Part shown: positions 9,542-20,205 of the stretch, in pieces
Position numbering within the stretch: position 1 is the stretch's first letter
Layout: every line of letters begins with the position of its first letter
Origin: Helicobacter anatolicus
Lineage (GTDB): Bacteria > Campylobacterota > Campylobacteria > Campylobacterales > Helicobacteraceae
Length of the DNA stretch: 64,000 nt
Assembly (NCBI RefSeq): GCF_021300615.1
Contig: NZ_JAJTMY010000002.1
Coordinates: forward strand, 186,001-250,000
Direction: 5' to 3'
Made by a program: the position numbers and the translations under genes
Notes under the pieces: model-generated
Seen by the model: only the letters and a program-made list of their open reading frames with translations
Database searches by the model: none
Told to the model about the DNA's origin: nothing

Positions 9542-9863
9542 TTGATGTCCTTAATTTCTTTATAAATAAAGCTTTGAATCTGTTTAGATGTTATTGTTAT
9601 GTGTTTATTTAAAACTTTTAATAATTTATTTAAAAGTCAGCAATTTTTAATTTCAAATACACTACAGATTCTTTGAGAGTATTGAAAATAAGATTAAGTT
9701 TTGATGAAAAATTAGGAAACTTGAATCTATAAATCAAATACTGATATCTCGCGTAATTATATCAGAATAAACACCTAAAATTGATTTAAAAAAATAAAAA
9801 ATTAACGATTTTATTAGATTTATTTAAACTTTATTGTTCTTTAAAGGTATTGCATAATTTTTA

Positions 9864-9900
9864 AAAACAGCGATCCTGAGATGCAGGGATCGGAGGTTTT
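9864..9900. other. GC-rich hairpin of unknown role upstream of pyrH
   Basis: CGATCC (9871-9876) pairs with GGATCG (9887-9892) around TGAGATGCAG, and an outer AAAAC/GTTTT pairing (9864-9868 with 9896-9900) extends the stem across a small internal loop. It is the only GC-rich element in the gap. On the minus strand it is followed by a T run, so it could be a minus-strand terminator; on the plus strand it may be part of a small RNA. Confidence 0.5.
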
Positions 9901-9981
9901 AAAATAGACCATTGAGATATTTTAAAAAACAAGAGGAGTAGGGTAATAAATAATAATTTTGGGATTTTTTAATTTTTATAG

Positions 9982-9987
9982 TATAAT
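9982..9987 (+). promoter_or_regulatory. -10 element of the pyrH operon promoter
   Basis: A perfect TATAAT preceded by a strongly T-rich tract and no clear -35, the usual form of Helicobacter housekeeping promoters. It implies a start near 9993 and a leader of about 110 nt before pyrH. Confidence 0.7.
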
Positions 9988-10093
9988 CTCGCAAATCTTA
10001 TTATGTGTAGAGTTAGTAATTTTTTTGGCTTTTATATTATATCGTGGATTAGAGGTATTTCTTAGCATATTTAGTTAGTGATTATTTTTATAG

Positions 10094-10819
<726 letters not shown>

Positions 10820-10840
10820 ATCATTAATTAAGGAGTTCAA

Positions 10841-11047
10841 ATGAGAATAGAAGAAATTATTGCAAAGGCGTTAGAACAAACATCAAATGATAGATATATT
10901 TTGTCAAATATGGTATTCACACGCGTGAAACAATTGGAAAATGGAGCACAGCCTTTGGTATCTGCTAATATTAAAGTTGATAAACTTGCTGATATTGCGA
11001 TGATGGAAATTGCTGCTGGGAAAATCAAACTTGAAAAAATGAGTTAA
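10841..11047 (+). CDS. rpoZ: RNA polymerase omega subunit
   Basis: A 68-residue protein with the omega pattern: IIAKALEQTSNDRYILSNMVFTRVKQL followed by the ADIAMMEIAAGKI helix. Omega helps assemble RNA polymerase and is linked to the ppGpp response. Its place directly before spoT is conserved in many bacteria. ATG at 10841 follows AAGGAG with good spacing. Confidence 0.93.
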   Translation: MRIEEIIAKALEQTSNDRYILSNMVFTRVKQLENGAQPLVSANIKVDKLADIAMMEIAAGKIKLEKMS

Positions 11048-11063
11048 TCTTTGAGCGTGTGTA

Positions 11064-13214
11064 TTGGATTTTGGTAAATTAGCAAAAATTAAAGATCCTA
11101 AAGATGGTATAGAAAAGCTTTTTTCTATTAAATCACCAACGCCAAAATTGCAACATGCTTTAGAAATTGCTACAAAATATCACGAAGGCCAGTATCGTAA
11201 GAGCGGTGAGCCTTATATTGTTCATCCTATTTGTGTTGCCTGTATTGTTGCAAATTACGGTGGGGATGATTCTATGGTTTGTGCTGCATTATTGCATGAT
11301 GTGGTAGAAGATACAGATTATAGTATAGAATCTGTTGAAAAAAATTTTGGCAAAGATGTTGCTAATTTGGTTGATGCATTAACTAAAATTTCTGAGGTTC
11401 GCAAAGAAGAGTTGCAAACAAAGGCCTCAGAAAAAATTATTATCACTGCATTGACTTTTAGAAAGATGCTTGTTGCAGCAGTTAAAGATCCAAGAGCTTT
11501 AGTCGTAAAAATTAGTGATAGATTACATAATATGTTAACTCTTGATGCATTGTCTGAAGTAAAACAAAAAAGTATTTCTGAAGAGACACTTGTAGTTTAT
11601 GCTCCTATTGCACATCGTCTTGGCATCTCTTCTATTAAAAATGAATTGGAGGATCGGGGATTTTATTATCTTTTTCCACAAGAGTATCAAAAAATTAAAA
11701 GTTTTTTAGAGCAAAATAATCAGCCTTTTTCTTTGCGACTTCATCAATTTACAGAAAAAATCCAAAGCTTGCTTTTAAAAAATGGATTTATAGAAGGGGA
11801 TTTTAAGATTGAAAATCGTGTAAAACGCCCTTATTCTATTTATTTGAAAATGCAGAGAAAGGGTGTAGATATTGATGAAATATTAGATCTTTTGGCGGTG
11901 CGAATTATTGTATCAGATGTCTTGCAATGTTATAAGGTTTTAGGAATTATTCATTCTTATTTTAAGCCTATTATGTCGCGTTTTAAGGATTATATTGCTT
12001 TGCCAAAAGAAAATGGTTATCAAACTATTCATACTACAGTTTTTAATGAATCTTTGGTGCATGAAATACAGATTCGCACATTTGATATGCATATCAGTGC
12101 ACAATTTGGTGTTGCTGCTCATTGGAAATATAAAGCAGGTGCACTTCCACCAAATATGGATTGGCTAAATAATTTTGAATATCAAAATAATTCTATTGAA
12201 GAATTTTATGAGTTAGCAAAAAACGATTTATATCAAGAAGATATAGTAGTTTTTTCACCTGCTGGAGATACATACACATTGCCTGTTGGAGCAGTGGCAT
12301 TAGATTTTGCTTATGCGATACATTCACAAATTGGAGATACCGCGTTTAAAGCATATGTAAATAACCAAAAAGCTTCTTTGTTGCAAGTATTAAAAAGTGG
12401 CGATATTGTGAGGATTATTACAAGTAAAACTGCATTGCCAAAGTATGCTTGGATTGATGAAGTAAAGACTTCTAGGGCAAAAAGTCGTTTAAAAACACAA
12501 AGACAAAATAGAATTAGAGATATAGAAAAAAAGAGTGCTATTAATATATTGGCAGGTATTTTTAATAAACGCCCTAAGACTTTTGAGAGATTTTTGTCTA
12601 TTAAAGGTATTGCAACGCAAGGATTGTGGAAAGTTGTGAGAGATAAAAGTTTTTTCCATGAAACTATTTTTGCAATTAAGCAAATACTTATGAAAAATAG
12701 TGGATTTTTTGCAAGATTGCGATTAAATATTATTAAAGTAAAAAGCTTACGATTAGAGAGATTTATTGTATATACTACAAAAAACGTTCAAGAAGCAATT
12801 TATGATTGTTGTTGTCATCCTAAATATGGTGATGAAATTTTAGGAGTATATGTTAATCAAAGTGTAGTTGTACATCATAGATTGTGTGAAAAACTCTATG
12901 AAGAGATTATAAAAGAATCTCCCATGGTTTTTGTGGAGTGGATACAAGATGCATTGCCATCTTTTAAAGTAGTAGCTGCTTTGGAAGATAAAAAAGGGGG
13001 TATTGTAAGATTTTTGCATACTTTTTCTGAAAATCATTGTAACATTATAGGTTTAAATTATATGGCATATAAAAATCAATTTTCTGTAAATTGTGAAGTG
13101 ATTTTTGAAGTTGATAAAAAAGAAATGAAAAATATTAAAGATATTTTGTTAAATCAATACAAAATAGTGGAGTTTAAAAGTATGCAGGATGCATATAAGA
13201 ATGAAGGAGTATGA
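11064..13214 (+). CDS. spoT: Bifunctional (p)ppGpp synthetase/hydrolase (RelA/SpoT homologue)
   Basis: A 716-residue long RSH enzyme controlling the stringent response. The hydrolase domain has the HD motif LLHDVVED (His78, Asp79). The synthetase domain contains KENGYQTIHTTVFN at about residue 320. A TGS domain (VVFSPAGDTYTLPVGAVALDFAYAIH) and a C-terminal ACT-like domain (about 640-716) follow. TTG at 11064 is the only usable start after an in-frame stop; its ribosome site is weak, so expression may depend on coupling with rpoZ. Epsilonproteobacteria have one such enzyme, so both activities are expected. Confidence 0.95.
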   Translation: MDFGKLAKIKDPKDGIEKLFSIKSPTPKLQHALEIATKYHEGQYRKSGEPYIVHPICVACIVANYGGDDSMVCAALLHDVVEDTDYSIESVEKNFGKDVANLVDALTKISEVRKEELQTKASEKIIITALTFRKMLVAAVKDPRALVVKISDRLHNMLTLDALSEVKQKSISEETLVVYAPIAHRLGISSIKNELEDRGFYYLFPQEYQKIKSFLEQNNQPFSLRLHQFTEKIQSLLLKNGFIEGDFKIENRVKRPYSIYLKMQRKGVDIDEILDLLAVRIIVSDVLQCYKVLGIIHSYFKPIMSRFKDYIALPKENGYQTIHTTVFNESLVHEIQIRTFDMHISAQFGVAAHWKYKAGALPPNMDWLNNFEYQNNSIEEFYELAKNDLYQEDIVVFSPAGDTYTLPVGAVALDFAYAIHSQIGDTAFKAYVNNQKASLLQVLKSGDIVRIITSKTALPKYAWIDEVKTSRAKSRLKTQRQNRIRDIEKKSAINILAGIFNKRPKTFERFLSIKGIATQGLWKVVRDKSFFHETIFAIKQILMKNSGFFARLRLNIIKVKSLRLERFIVYTTKNVQEAIYDCCCHPKYGDEILGVYVNQSVVVHHRLCEKLYEEIIKESPMVFVEWIQDALPSFKVVAALEDKKGGIVRFLHTFSENHCNIIGLNYMAYKNQFSVNCEVIFEVDKKEMKNIKDILLNQYKIVEFKSMQDAYKNEGV

Positions 13215-13217
13215 AGA

Positions 13218-14435
13218 GTGGAAGCATTAGAGATAAAGATTGAAGAGGCTATGGATGAGCTTAAAAGAGGCTGTGTGGAATTTATTGGAGAAGATTATAT
13301 TAAAGGACTTGTAAAAAAATTTTTTGAAAATAATCAGAGGTTTATAGTAAAAGCAGGATTTGATCCTACTGCGCCTGATTTGCATTTAGGACATACTGTT
13401 TTACTGCAAAAAATGGCAACTTTTCAAAAATTCGGTGGAAATGTAAAATTTTTGATTGGTGATTTTACAGCAAGAATAGGAGATCCTTCTGGGAAAAGTG
13501 AAACAAGAAAGCCTTTGAGTGAAGAAGAAGTGGAGCAAAATGCTAAAACCTATAAAGAACAAGTTTTTAAAGTTTTAGATCCTAAATATACAGAAATTTG
13601 TTTTAACTCCCAATGGCTAAATACATTGGGGGCAGAGGGGATGATAATTTTGACAACAAAGTTTTCTGTTGCCAGAATGTTAGAAAGAGATGATTTTGAA
13701 AAACGCTATAAAAATAATATGCCAATTAGTATGGTGGAATTTATTTATCCATTGTTACAGGGTTATGATTCTGTAGTATTGGAATGTGATATAGAGCTTG
13801 GTGGGAATGATCAAAAATTTAATTTATTGATGGGGCGAAGTTTACAAAGATCCTATGGTTTAAATAAAGAACAATCTATTATGACTGTTCCTTTGCTGGA
13901 AGGATTGGATGGCGTTAATAAAATGAGTAAAAGTTTGAAAAATTATATTGGTGTTACAGAAGAATCTCAAGTAATGTATGCTAAAATTATGAGCATATCT
14001 GATGAATTAATGTGGAAGTATTATGAATTATTAAGTAGTAAATCTCTTGGAGAGATAAGAACGTTAAAGCAAAGGGTAGAAAATCAAGATTTGCATCCAA
14101 AAATAGCAAAAGAAATGTTGGCATTAGAGATTACAGAGAGATATCACACACAAGAAGATGCACAGATGGCAAAAGATGCTTTTGATAATGTTTTTGGAAA
14201 AAACAATATTCCTGAGGATATTGCGACAATGGAGTTTGAAAAAGGAGAGTGGATTTGCAAAGTGTTGGTAGATTCTAAGATTTGTCCTTCAACTTCGCAA
14301 GCAAGACGCGATATTAAAGCGGGTGCTATTAAAATTAATCAAGAAAAACTTCAGGATGAAAATTACAAGTTTGTAGAAGGAACTTATGTTCTACAAATGG
14401 GAAAAAGAAAATTTATTCGTATAATTATAAAGTAA
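13218..14435 (+). CDS. tyrS: Tyrosyl-tRNA synthetase
   Basis: A 405-residue class I aminoacyl-tRNA synthetase. The HIGH-type motif is HLGH (residues 56-59) in [17 protein letters not shown]. The KMSKS loop is [12 protein letters not shown] at about residue 235. An S4-like RNA-binding domain occupies the last 60 residues ([19 protein letters not shown]). GTG at 13218 follows GAAGAG. It begins 3 bp after spoT, conserved order with H. pylori. Confidence 0.97.
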   Translation: MEALEIKIEEAMDELKRGCVEFIGEDYIKGLVKKFFENNQRFIVKAGFDPTAPDLHLGHTVLLQKMATFQKFGGNVKFLIGDFTARIGDPSGKSETRKPLSEEEVEQNAKTYKEQVFKVLDPKYTEICFNSQWLNTLGAEGMIILTTKFSVARMLERDDFEKRYKNNMPISMVEFIYPLLQGYDSVVLECDIELGGNDQKFNLLMGRSLQRSYGLNKEQSIMTVPLLEGLDGVNKMSKSLKNYIGVTEESQVMYAKIMSISDELMWKYYELLSSKSLGEIRTLKQRVENQDLHPKIAKEMLALEITERYHTQEDAQMAKDAFDNVFGKNNIPEDIATMEFEKGEWICKVLVDSKICPSTSQARRDIKAGAIKINQEKLQDENYKFVEGTYVLQMGKRKFIRIIIK

Positions 14436-14444
14436 AGGAAAAAA

Positions 14445-15536
14445 ATGGAAACAACATTAAAACCATTAAAAATTGGGAAGTTTACTATCAAGTATCCAAT
14501 TTTTCAAGGAGGGATGGGAGTGGGTATTAGCTGGGATGAACTTGCTGGCAATGTATCAAAACAAGGAGGACTTGGCATTATTAGTGCCGTAGGGACGGGC
14601 TATTATAAAAAAATGGGATTTGTAGAAAAGATTGTTGCTTCTAAGCCATTTGAAGCGATTAATTTTTATTCTAAAAATGCCTTGAATGAAATTTTTAAAA
14701 ATGCAAGAAAAATTTGTGGTGATAAACCATTAGGAGCAAATATTTTATATGCTATCAATGAGTATGGACGTGTTGTGCGTGATGCTTGTGAGGCAGGGGC
14801 AAATTTTATTATTACAGGTGCGGGATTGCCAACTAATATGCCAGAATTTGTAAAAAACTTTCCTGATGTCGCGTTGATTCCTATTGTATCTTCAGCTAAG
14901 GCATTAAAAATATTATGCAGAAGATGGCAGGATCGTTATAAAAGATTGCCTGATGCTGTGATTATTGAAGGGCCATTGAGTGGCGGGCATCAAGGCTTTA
15001 AATATGAAGATTGCTTTAAAGAAGAATATCAGCTTGAGAACATTTTACCTCATGTAGTAGATGAAGCTAAGCAGTGGGGCGATATTCCTGTAATTGCGGC
15101 AGGAGGAATCTGGGATCGTTCTGATATTGACCGTATGATTTCTTTGGGAGCTAGTGGTGTGCAAATGGCAACACGCTTTTTGGGTACTCATGAATGTGAT
15201 GCTAAGGCTTATGCAAAGATACTACCATTAATTAAGAAAGAAGATATTTTATTGGTCAAATCCCCTGTTGGATATCCTGCTAGAGCTTTAAATATGGGTG
15301 TGATTGAGCGTCTTAAAGAAGGAAATGCACCAAAAATAAGATGTATTAGCAATTGCGTATCACCTTGTCAGCGAGGTAAAGAAGCAAAAATGGTAGGATA
15401 TTGTATTGCAGACAGCTTAGGTAAAGGACACTTAGGGGATTTGCAGGAAGGATTATATTTTAGTGGGGCAAATGGCTATAGAATCGATAAGATTCTGAGT
15501 GTGGAGGAATTGATAGGAGAATTAGTAAGAGGATAA
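14445..15536 (+). CDS. Nitronate monooxygenase / 2-nitropropane dioxygenase family flavoprotein
   Basis: A 363-residue FMN-binding TIM barrel. It starts with PIFQGGMGVGISW. The ANILYAINEYG and ITGAGLPT segments and the GPLSGGHQGF motif carry the family's catalytic His. AAGGIWDRSDI and GASGVQMATRFLGT bind FMN phosphate. Near the C-terminus is a cysteine group (CISNCVSPC plus a later Cys, about residues 301-325), unusual for plain nitronate monooxygenases. FabK-type enoyl-ACP reductase is a relative and cannot be excluded. The gene is embedded between tyrS and amiA, as in H. pylori. Confidence 0.82.
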   Translation: METTLKPLKIGKFTIKYPIFQGGMGVGISWDELAGNVSKQGGLGIISAVGTGYYKKMGFVEKIVASKPFEAINFYSKNALNEIFKNARKICGDKPLGANILYAINEYGRVVRDACEAGANFIITGAGLPTNMPEFVKNFPDVALIPIVSSAKALKILCRRWQDRYKRLPDAVIIEGPLSGGHQGFKYEDCFKEEYQLENILPHVVDEAKQWGDIPVIAAGGIWDRSDIDRMISLGASGVQMATRFLGTHECDAKAYAKILPLIKKEDILLVKSPVGYPARALNMGVIERLKEGNAPKIRCISNCVSPCQRGKEAKMVGYCIADSLGKGHLGDLQEGLYFSGANGYRIDKILSVEELIGELVRG

Positions 15537-16673
15537 ATGCGTGCGTTATTTTGTTGCATTATTTTTTTATGTAATTTTTTAAATGCGAATAATTTAAAGA
15601 TTCTTAAAGTAATACCTTTTGATACTTATAATTTAAAAATTATTTTTAATAAACCAGTTAAAAAAGATGATTTTATTATCAAAAGGTTGGATAAAAATAA
15701 AGTAATAATGGAAGTAGAAGCGACTTTAATTCCTTATTCTAGAAAGGTCTTTAATTTTCCTGGTAAAAATCAAATAGTCATTGGACAAAATACTCCAAAA
15801 ATCGTGCGTATTGTTTTGGTAAATTATGGTAAAAAAGAATATAGCACGAACTTTTTTAATCAAAATCTCTATATAAAACTTCAAGAAAAAACAGGTATGC
15901 AACAAGAAGTGGGCACTAAAAAAAATATTGCAAGACCTGTAGTAAATAAGTCAAAAACCCTCACTCAAAGTGTATCTAATAATATATCTCCAAGGAAATA
16001 TCGTGTGGTGATTGATCCTGGACATGGTGGTAAGGATTGTGGGGCAATGGCGGTAAATAAAATTTGTGAAAAAACTATTGTATTAGATGTAGCAAAACTT
16101 GTGAAAAAAAAGCTCAATGCAAAGAATTATCAGGTTTTTATGACACGTAATAGCGATGTATATATTGATTTGAAAGCACGAACAGATATGGCAAATGCAA
16201 AAAATGCAGATTTATTTATTTCTATTCATGCAAATTCTGTTGCAAAAACTGGAAATATTCATTCACAAGGTGTAGAAACTTATTTTCTTTCTACAGCAAG
16301 AAGTGAGCGCGCATTAGATGTTGCAGAGCAAGAAAATAAGGGGGATGTGAAGACAATGAGTTATTTTTCCAAACTTTCTTTTTTAAATACATTGAACTCG
16401 CATCGGCTTATTGCGTCTAATAAATTGGCCATTGATATACAAATTGGGATTTTGCGTGAATTAAAAAGAACATATAATAATGTTACAGATGGTGGGGTGC
16501 GTGAGGGGCCTTTTTGGGTTTTGGCTGGTGCTTTGATGCCTTCTGTACTAATTGAAATTGGGTATGTTTCTAATGCTGTAGAAGGGAGAAAACTTAGCAC
16601 TAAGGAATATCAAGAGAGTTTGGCTAATGGTATTGTTAATGGTATAGATAGTTTTGTGACAAAAAATTTTTAA
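15537..16673 (+). CDS. amiA: N-acetylmuramoyl-L-alanine amidase (AmiA-type)
   Basis: A 378-residue exported zinc amidase that cuts the stem peptide from muramic acid during daughter-cell separation. A signal peptide (about residues 1-17) is followed by an AMIN-type beta domain (about 20-115) and a linker. The Amidase_3 domain starts at RVVIDPGHGGKDCGA (zinc His), with EKTIVLDVAKLV (zinc Glu), SIHANS (zinc His) and the catalytic Glu in VLIEIGYVSN. ATG directly abuts the stop of the preceding gene. Confidence 0.92.
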   Translation: MRALFCCIIFLCNFLNANNLKILKVIPFDTYNLKIIFNKPVKKDDFIIKRLDKNKVIMEVEATLIPYSRKVFNFPGKNQIVIGQNTPKIVRIVLVNYGKKEYSTNFFNQNLYIKLQEKTGMQQEVGTKKNIARPVVNKSKTLTQSVSNNISPRKYRVVIDPGHGGKDCGAMAVNKICEKTIVLDVAKLVKKKLNAKNYQVFMTRNSDVYIDLKARTDMANAKNADLFISIHANSVAKTGNIHSQGVETYFLSTARSERALDVAEQENKGDVKTMSYFSKLSFLNTLNSHRLIASNKLAIDIQIGILRELKRTYNNVTDGGVREGPFWVLAGALMPSVLIEIGYVSNAVEGRKLSTKEYQESLANGIVNGIDSFVTKNF

Positions 16674-16682
16674 GGGACTGGA

Positions 16683-17519
16683 TTGATTAAAATTTTTTCT
16701 TCTGGTATTTTATTTTTTTTTGTGGTGTTTGTATTTTTAGGAATCTTGGTTTCTGAAACTACGCAAGCTTTTTCACAATTGTTTTTTTTATTATGTAAAA
16801 GTAAAATAGCTTATAGTTTAATGATTAAAATGCTATGTTTTTTTATTTTTATTGTAGGTTTGCTGTATTTATTTGCTGCGCATTATCGTGAAAAAGAAGA
16901 TTTTGCAAAAAATATCCTAGCATCTTGTGTTTGTATTTTTTTCTTATTTATTTTTATTTATCTAGTAAGTTTGCCGGAGGAGAACTATATTGATACTCTG
17001 CATTTTTATTCTTATAGAATTGCGTATTTGGATTTTTTTTCCTTGTTAGATTTAAATTTTTTTGAAATTTTAGTAGCGGGGTTTTTTTATGTATTTTTGT
17101 TGTTTCTCCCTTGTGTTTTTTTACTTTTTAATTGGCATTTTGATATTCAAAAACCTTTACATAATTTTGCATTAAAATTTTTTCCTTCAACAAATATTTG
17201 TATCATGGTGCTTATTGCAAGTGCTTTTCAACCCTATTATGATAAGGCTAATTTCTATCTTTATATTGATTTTTTCTTATTTATTATAGCTTTCATGATA
17301 ATGATTTTTTTATTTTTTAAAAAGAAATTTTTATTTAATTTTTATGAATATGCAAATTTATTAATTCTTATTTTTTTAATACTACTTGTTTTGTCGTGTT
17401 CTGATATTTTAGCAAAGGCTAATTATTATAATGTGCGGTATTGTTTATATTTAATTGCATTTTTTTCTTGGTGCTGTGAGTGGATGTTTGGAGATTTGAC
17501 AAAGAGTGAAAACGCATAG
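16683..17519 (+). CDS. Hypothetical multi-spanning membrane protein
   Basis: A 278-residue, very hydrophobic protein with about seven to eight predicted membrane segments rich in Phe, Leu and Ile and short charged loops. I recognise no domain. It begins with TTG behind AAGGGA, 9 bp after amiA; H. pylori has an uncharacterised gene in the equivalent place. Its last 101 bp overlap the 3' end of mqnA on the opposite strand, so both C-termini are encoded by the same DNA. Low-complexity composition makes remote homology hard to judge. Confidence 0.7.
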   Translation: MIKIFSSGILFFFVVFVFLGILVSETTQAFSQLFFLLCKSKIAYSLMIKMLCFFIFIVGLLYLFAAHYREKEDFAKNILASCVCIFFLFIFIYLVSLPEENYIDTLHFYSYRIAYLDFFSLLDLNFFEILVAGFFYVFLLFLPCVFLLFNWHFDIQKPLHNFALKFFPSTNICIMVLIASAFQPYYDKANFYLYIDFFLFIIAFMIMIFLFFKKKFLFNFYEYANLLILIFLILLVLSCSDILAKANYYNVRYCLYLIAFFSWCCEWMFGDLTKSENA

Positions 17520-18189
17520 GTTTTTTAATACCTTGAAATAGTAATTGTCGGTAAAATCTCTTGAGTCCTAACATTTCTTTAGAGTCAATTTTATAATAAA
17601 TATGCTTGAGATATTCTAGGATATATTTTTTATCAATATTGATTTTTTTTGCATACTGCTCAAGAATATAGTGAGGAATTTTGATTTTTTTTGCATTGAA
17701 TTCTTTAGAGATTTTTTTATAGAGTTTTTGGTGGTTGTTGTAGCATAGTAACCCAAAAACAAATGGTGTATGATGAGTTTTAAACCACTCTCTACCCATA
17801 TCAATATGAGGTTTATTTGCATAGTGATAACACAAAGCCCTGTCGCCAATTAATACTTCGCCTTGTAATTTTAAGACTTGAGAGAGAGCATTTGAAGTTG
17901 CAGATTGATAGTCTTTTTTTGATTCTTTGGGGAGTAATATTACACTCCACACATCTCCTTTTGCGATAATTCCACTTTTTGTATGTTTGTTTTTTATAAA
18001 AGAGTGAAAACCAGCAATTGAGGAAATAAAGCCTGCATCAATTCTTTTAAATAAAAATTCTTGATTAAGTTTTGCGGGGTAGGATTTGTGAATTTGTAAG
18101 AACTTTTTAAATCCTGAGGGCATAGGATAACTTTTGATAAAAACATCAAATGGTGCAAGATTGAGATAATCGATTTTTCCAAAACGCAT
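17419..18189 (-). CDS. mqnA: Chorismate dehydratase (futalosine pathway)
   Basis: A 256-residue periplasmic-binding-protein-like enzyme that dehydrates chorismate to 3-enolpyruvylbenzoate, the first step of futalosine menaquinone synthesis. The start MRFGKIDYLNLAPFDVF, the DAGFISSIAGF segment and EVLIGDRALCYHY with DMGREWFKTHHTPFVFGLL are characteristic. The last 30 or so residues (after PMRFHSLSN) look like an unconserved extension and coincide with the overlap onto the convergent membrane-protein gene. It works with mqnE (27281-28363) and ubiE. Confidence 0.9.
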   Translation of the reverse strand: MRFGKIDYLNLAPFDVFIKSYPMPSGFKKFLQIHKSYPAKLNQEFLFKRIDAGFISSIAGFHSFIKNKHTKSGIIAKGDVWSVILLPKESKKDYQSATSNALSQVLKLQGEVLIGDRALCYHYANKPHIDMGREWFKTHHTPFVFGLLCYNNHQKLYKKISKEFNAKKIKIPHYILEQYAKKINIDKKYILEYLKHIYYKIDSKEMLGLKRFYRQLLFQGIKKPMRFHSLSNLQTSTHSTKKKMQLNINNTAHYNN

Positions 18190-18248
18190 AAAAACACTTT
18201 AATTTTTTGATAGTATTTTAAGGATTTTTTATTAATATCGAGGTTTTT

Positions 18249-20192
18249 ATGGCATTGTTAAGTCTGATTGAAGTGAGCAAACAATTTGATCATAAAGTGA
18301 TTTTGAATCGTGTAAGTTTGAGTATTGAAAATTCGGAGCGAGTAGCAATTATAGGAAAAAATGGAAGTGGTAAGTCTAGTCTTGTTAGAATTCTTTTGGG
18401 GGCACTTGATTTTGATGAAGGGAAAAGGGCGGTTAGAAATGATCTAAAAATTGTTAGTTTAGAGCAAAAAAGTTATTTTGACCCATTAAAATATGTATAT
18501 GAGATTTGTGAGGAAAGTTTAGATGATTTGCGTTATGCACATTTAAGACTAAAGGAGATTGAAAAAATACTATCAACACGACAAGATAAGGCGCTATTGG
18601 AAGAACAAGCAGAATGTATTGATTTTATTACAAGACAAAACGCATGGAATTTGGAAGAAAAGATTAAAGAAATGCTAGAGCGTTTTGATCTTTATGATTT
18701 TAGAGATCGCTATGCTAATACCTTGAGTGGAGGGGAGCAAAAAAAACTTGCTTTGGCTACAATTTTGGTAAAAAAGGCAGATTTATTTATTTTGGATGAG
18801 CCAACTAATCATCTAGATGTAGAAAGTGTAGAGTTTTTAGAGGAACAGATTTTAAGATTACAAGGAAGTGTAGTTTTTATCAGTCATGATCGTTATTTTA
18901 TTGATACATTGGCACATAGAATTTTAGAAGTAGATAATGGGGGGTTGCAAAATTTTTCTGGTGGATATCAAAAATATTTGCAAACCAAAGAGCAAATCTT
19001 GCATCAACTTACACAAGAACATGAAAATTTATTAAAGCTTTTGAAAAATGAAGAAGAATGGTTGCAAAGGGGTGTGCAAGCAAGAAGAAAACGTAATGAG
19101 GGTAGAAAGGCTAGGGTGATGGAGTTGCGCAAACAAGCGCGTAGTAATCCTTCTTTAATACGGAAAATGCAACTAGAATTACAAAGAGAACAGGGTGTGC
19201 TTAAGGAAAATCAACCTAAAAATAATAAAAAACTTTTATTTGAGCTTGATGGGGTCTGCAAAAGTATTGAAAATAAAGTATTGATAAAAGATTTTAGTTT
19301 TAGAATTTTACAAAATGAAAAAATTGCTATTGTGGGAAAAAATGGGAGTGGAAAATCTACTTTGTTGAAAATCTTGCTTGGTGAAAAGCAAGATAAGGGG
19401 AGTATTAAAAGAGGGGAAATTAGTGTTGGTTATTTTGACCAACAAAAGACATTTTTAGATGACAGTAAGACACTTTTAGAGACTTTTTGTCCAAATGGGG
19501 GAGATCATGTGGAAGTGTATGGTAAAAATATTCATGTATATGGTTATTTAAAAAACTTTTTATTTCCTAAAGAGTTGTTGGATCAAAAGATTGGAAATTT
19601 AAGTGGAGGGGAGAAAAATCGTGTGGGCTTAGCATTGCTTTTTACAAAAAAATATGATTGTTTGATACTAGATGAACCTACAAATGATTTGGATATACAA
19701 ACTATTAATATTTTAGAGGAATATTTGCAGAATTTTCAAGGAAGTATTATTTTTGTGAGTCATGATCGTTATTTTGTAGATAAAATCGCCCATAAGCTTT
19801 TAGTTTTTCAAGGAAATGGCGTGATTGAAGAGAGTTATTTTTCTTATAGCGAGTTTTTGGAGAATCAAAAAGAACTACTTGAATATCAAAAAATTTCTGA
19901 TGAATTAGTTAATGAAGAGGTAAAAAAAGCATTAGCAAATGAGCAAAAAAAGGAAAAAAAACAAGGCAAATTAAGTTATATGGAGCAGCGAGAGCTAGAA
20001 GAATTACCATTGATTATTGATACGCTTGAAAAAGAAATTAAAAAAAATGAGAGAGAACTATCAGATTCTAGTGTTTATGCAGAAAAAGGGGTGGTAAAAA
20101 TTGCTGAGGAGTTAGAAGAGAAACGAGGAATTTTGGAAGAAAAATTAGAGAGATATTTTTTTTTAGAAGAAAAAAGACAAAACTTAATTTAA
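18249..20192 (+). CDS. ABC-F family ATPase (Uup-like)
   Basis: A 647-residue protein with two fused ATP-binding cassettes and no membrane segment. Cassette 1 has Walker A GKNGSGKSS, signature LSGGEQKKLALA and Walker B DLFILDEPTNHLD. Cassette 2 has GKNGSGKST, LSGGEKNRVGLA and CLILDEPTNDLD. A basic linker (about residues 245-320) and a charged coiled-coil tail (about 530-647) resemble Uup. ABC-F proteins act on ribosomes or DNA repair intermediates, not transport. Divergent from mqnA. Confidence 0.9.
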   Translation: MALLSLIEVSKQFDHKVILNRVSLSIENSERVAIIGKNGSGKSSLVRILLGALDFDEGKRAVRNDLKIVSLEQKSYFDPLKYVYEICEESLDDLRYAHLRLKEIEKILSTRQDKALLEEQAECIDFITRQNAWNLEEKIKEMLERFDLYDFRDRYANTLSGGEQKKLALATILVKKADLFILDEPTNHLDVESVEFLEEQILRLQGSVVFISHDRYFIDTLAHRILEVDNGGLQNFSGGYQKYLQTKEQILHQLTQEHENLLKLLKNEEEWLQRGVQARRKRNEGRKARVMELRKQARSNPSLIRKMQLELQREQGVLKENQPKNNKKLLFELDGVCKSIENKVLIKDFSFRILQNEKIAIVGKNGSGKSTLLKILLGEKQDKGSIKRGEISVGYFDQQKTFLDDSKTLLETFCPNGGDHVEVYGKNIHVYGYLKNFLFPKELLDQKIGNLSGGEKNRVGLALLFTKKYDCLILDEPTNDLDIQTINILEEYLQNFQGSIIFVSHDRYFVDKIAHKLLVFQGNGVIEESYFSYSEFLENQKELLEYQKISDELVNEEVKKALANEQKKEKKQGKLSYMEQRELEELPLIIDTLEKEIKKNERELSDSSVYAEKGVVKIAEELEEKRGILEEKLERYFFLEEKRQNLI

Positions 20193-20205
20193 AGTGTCTA
20201 TATAA

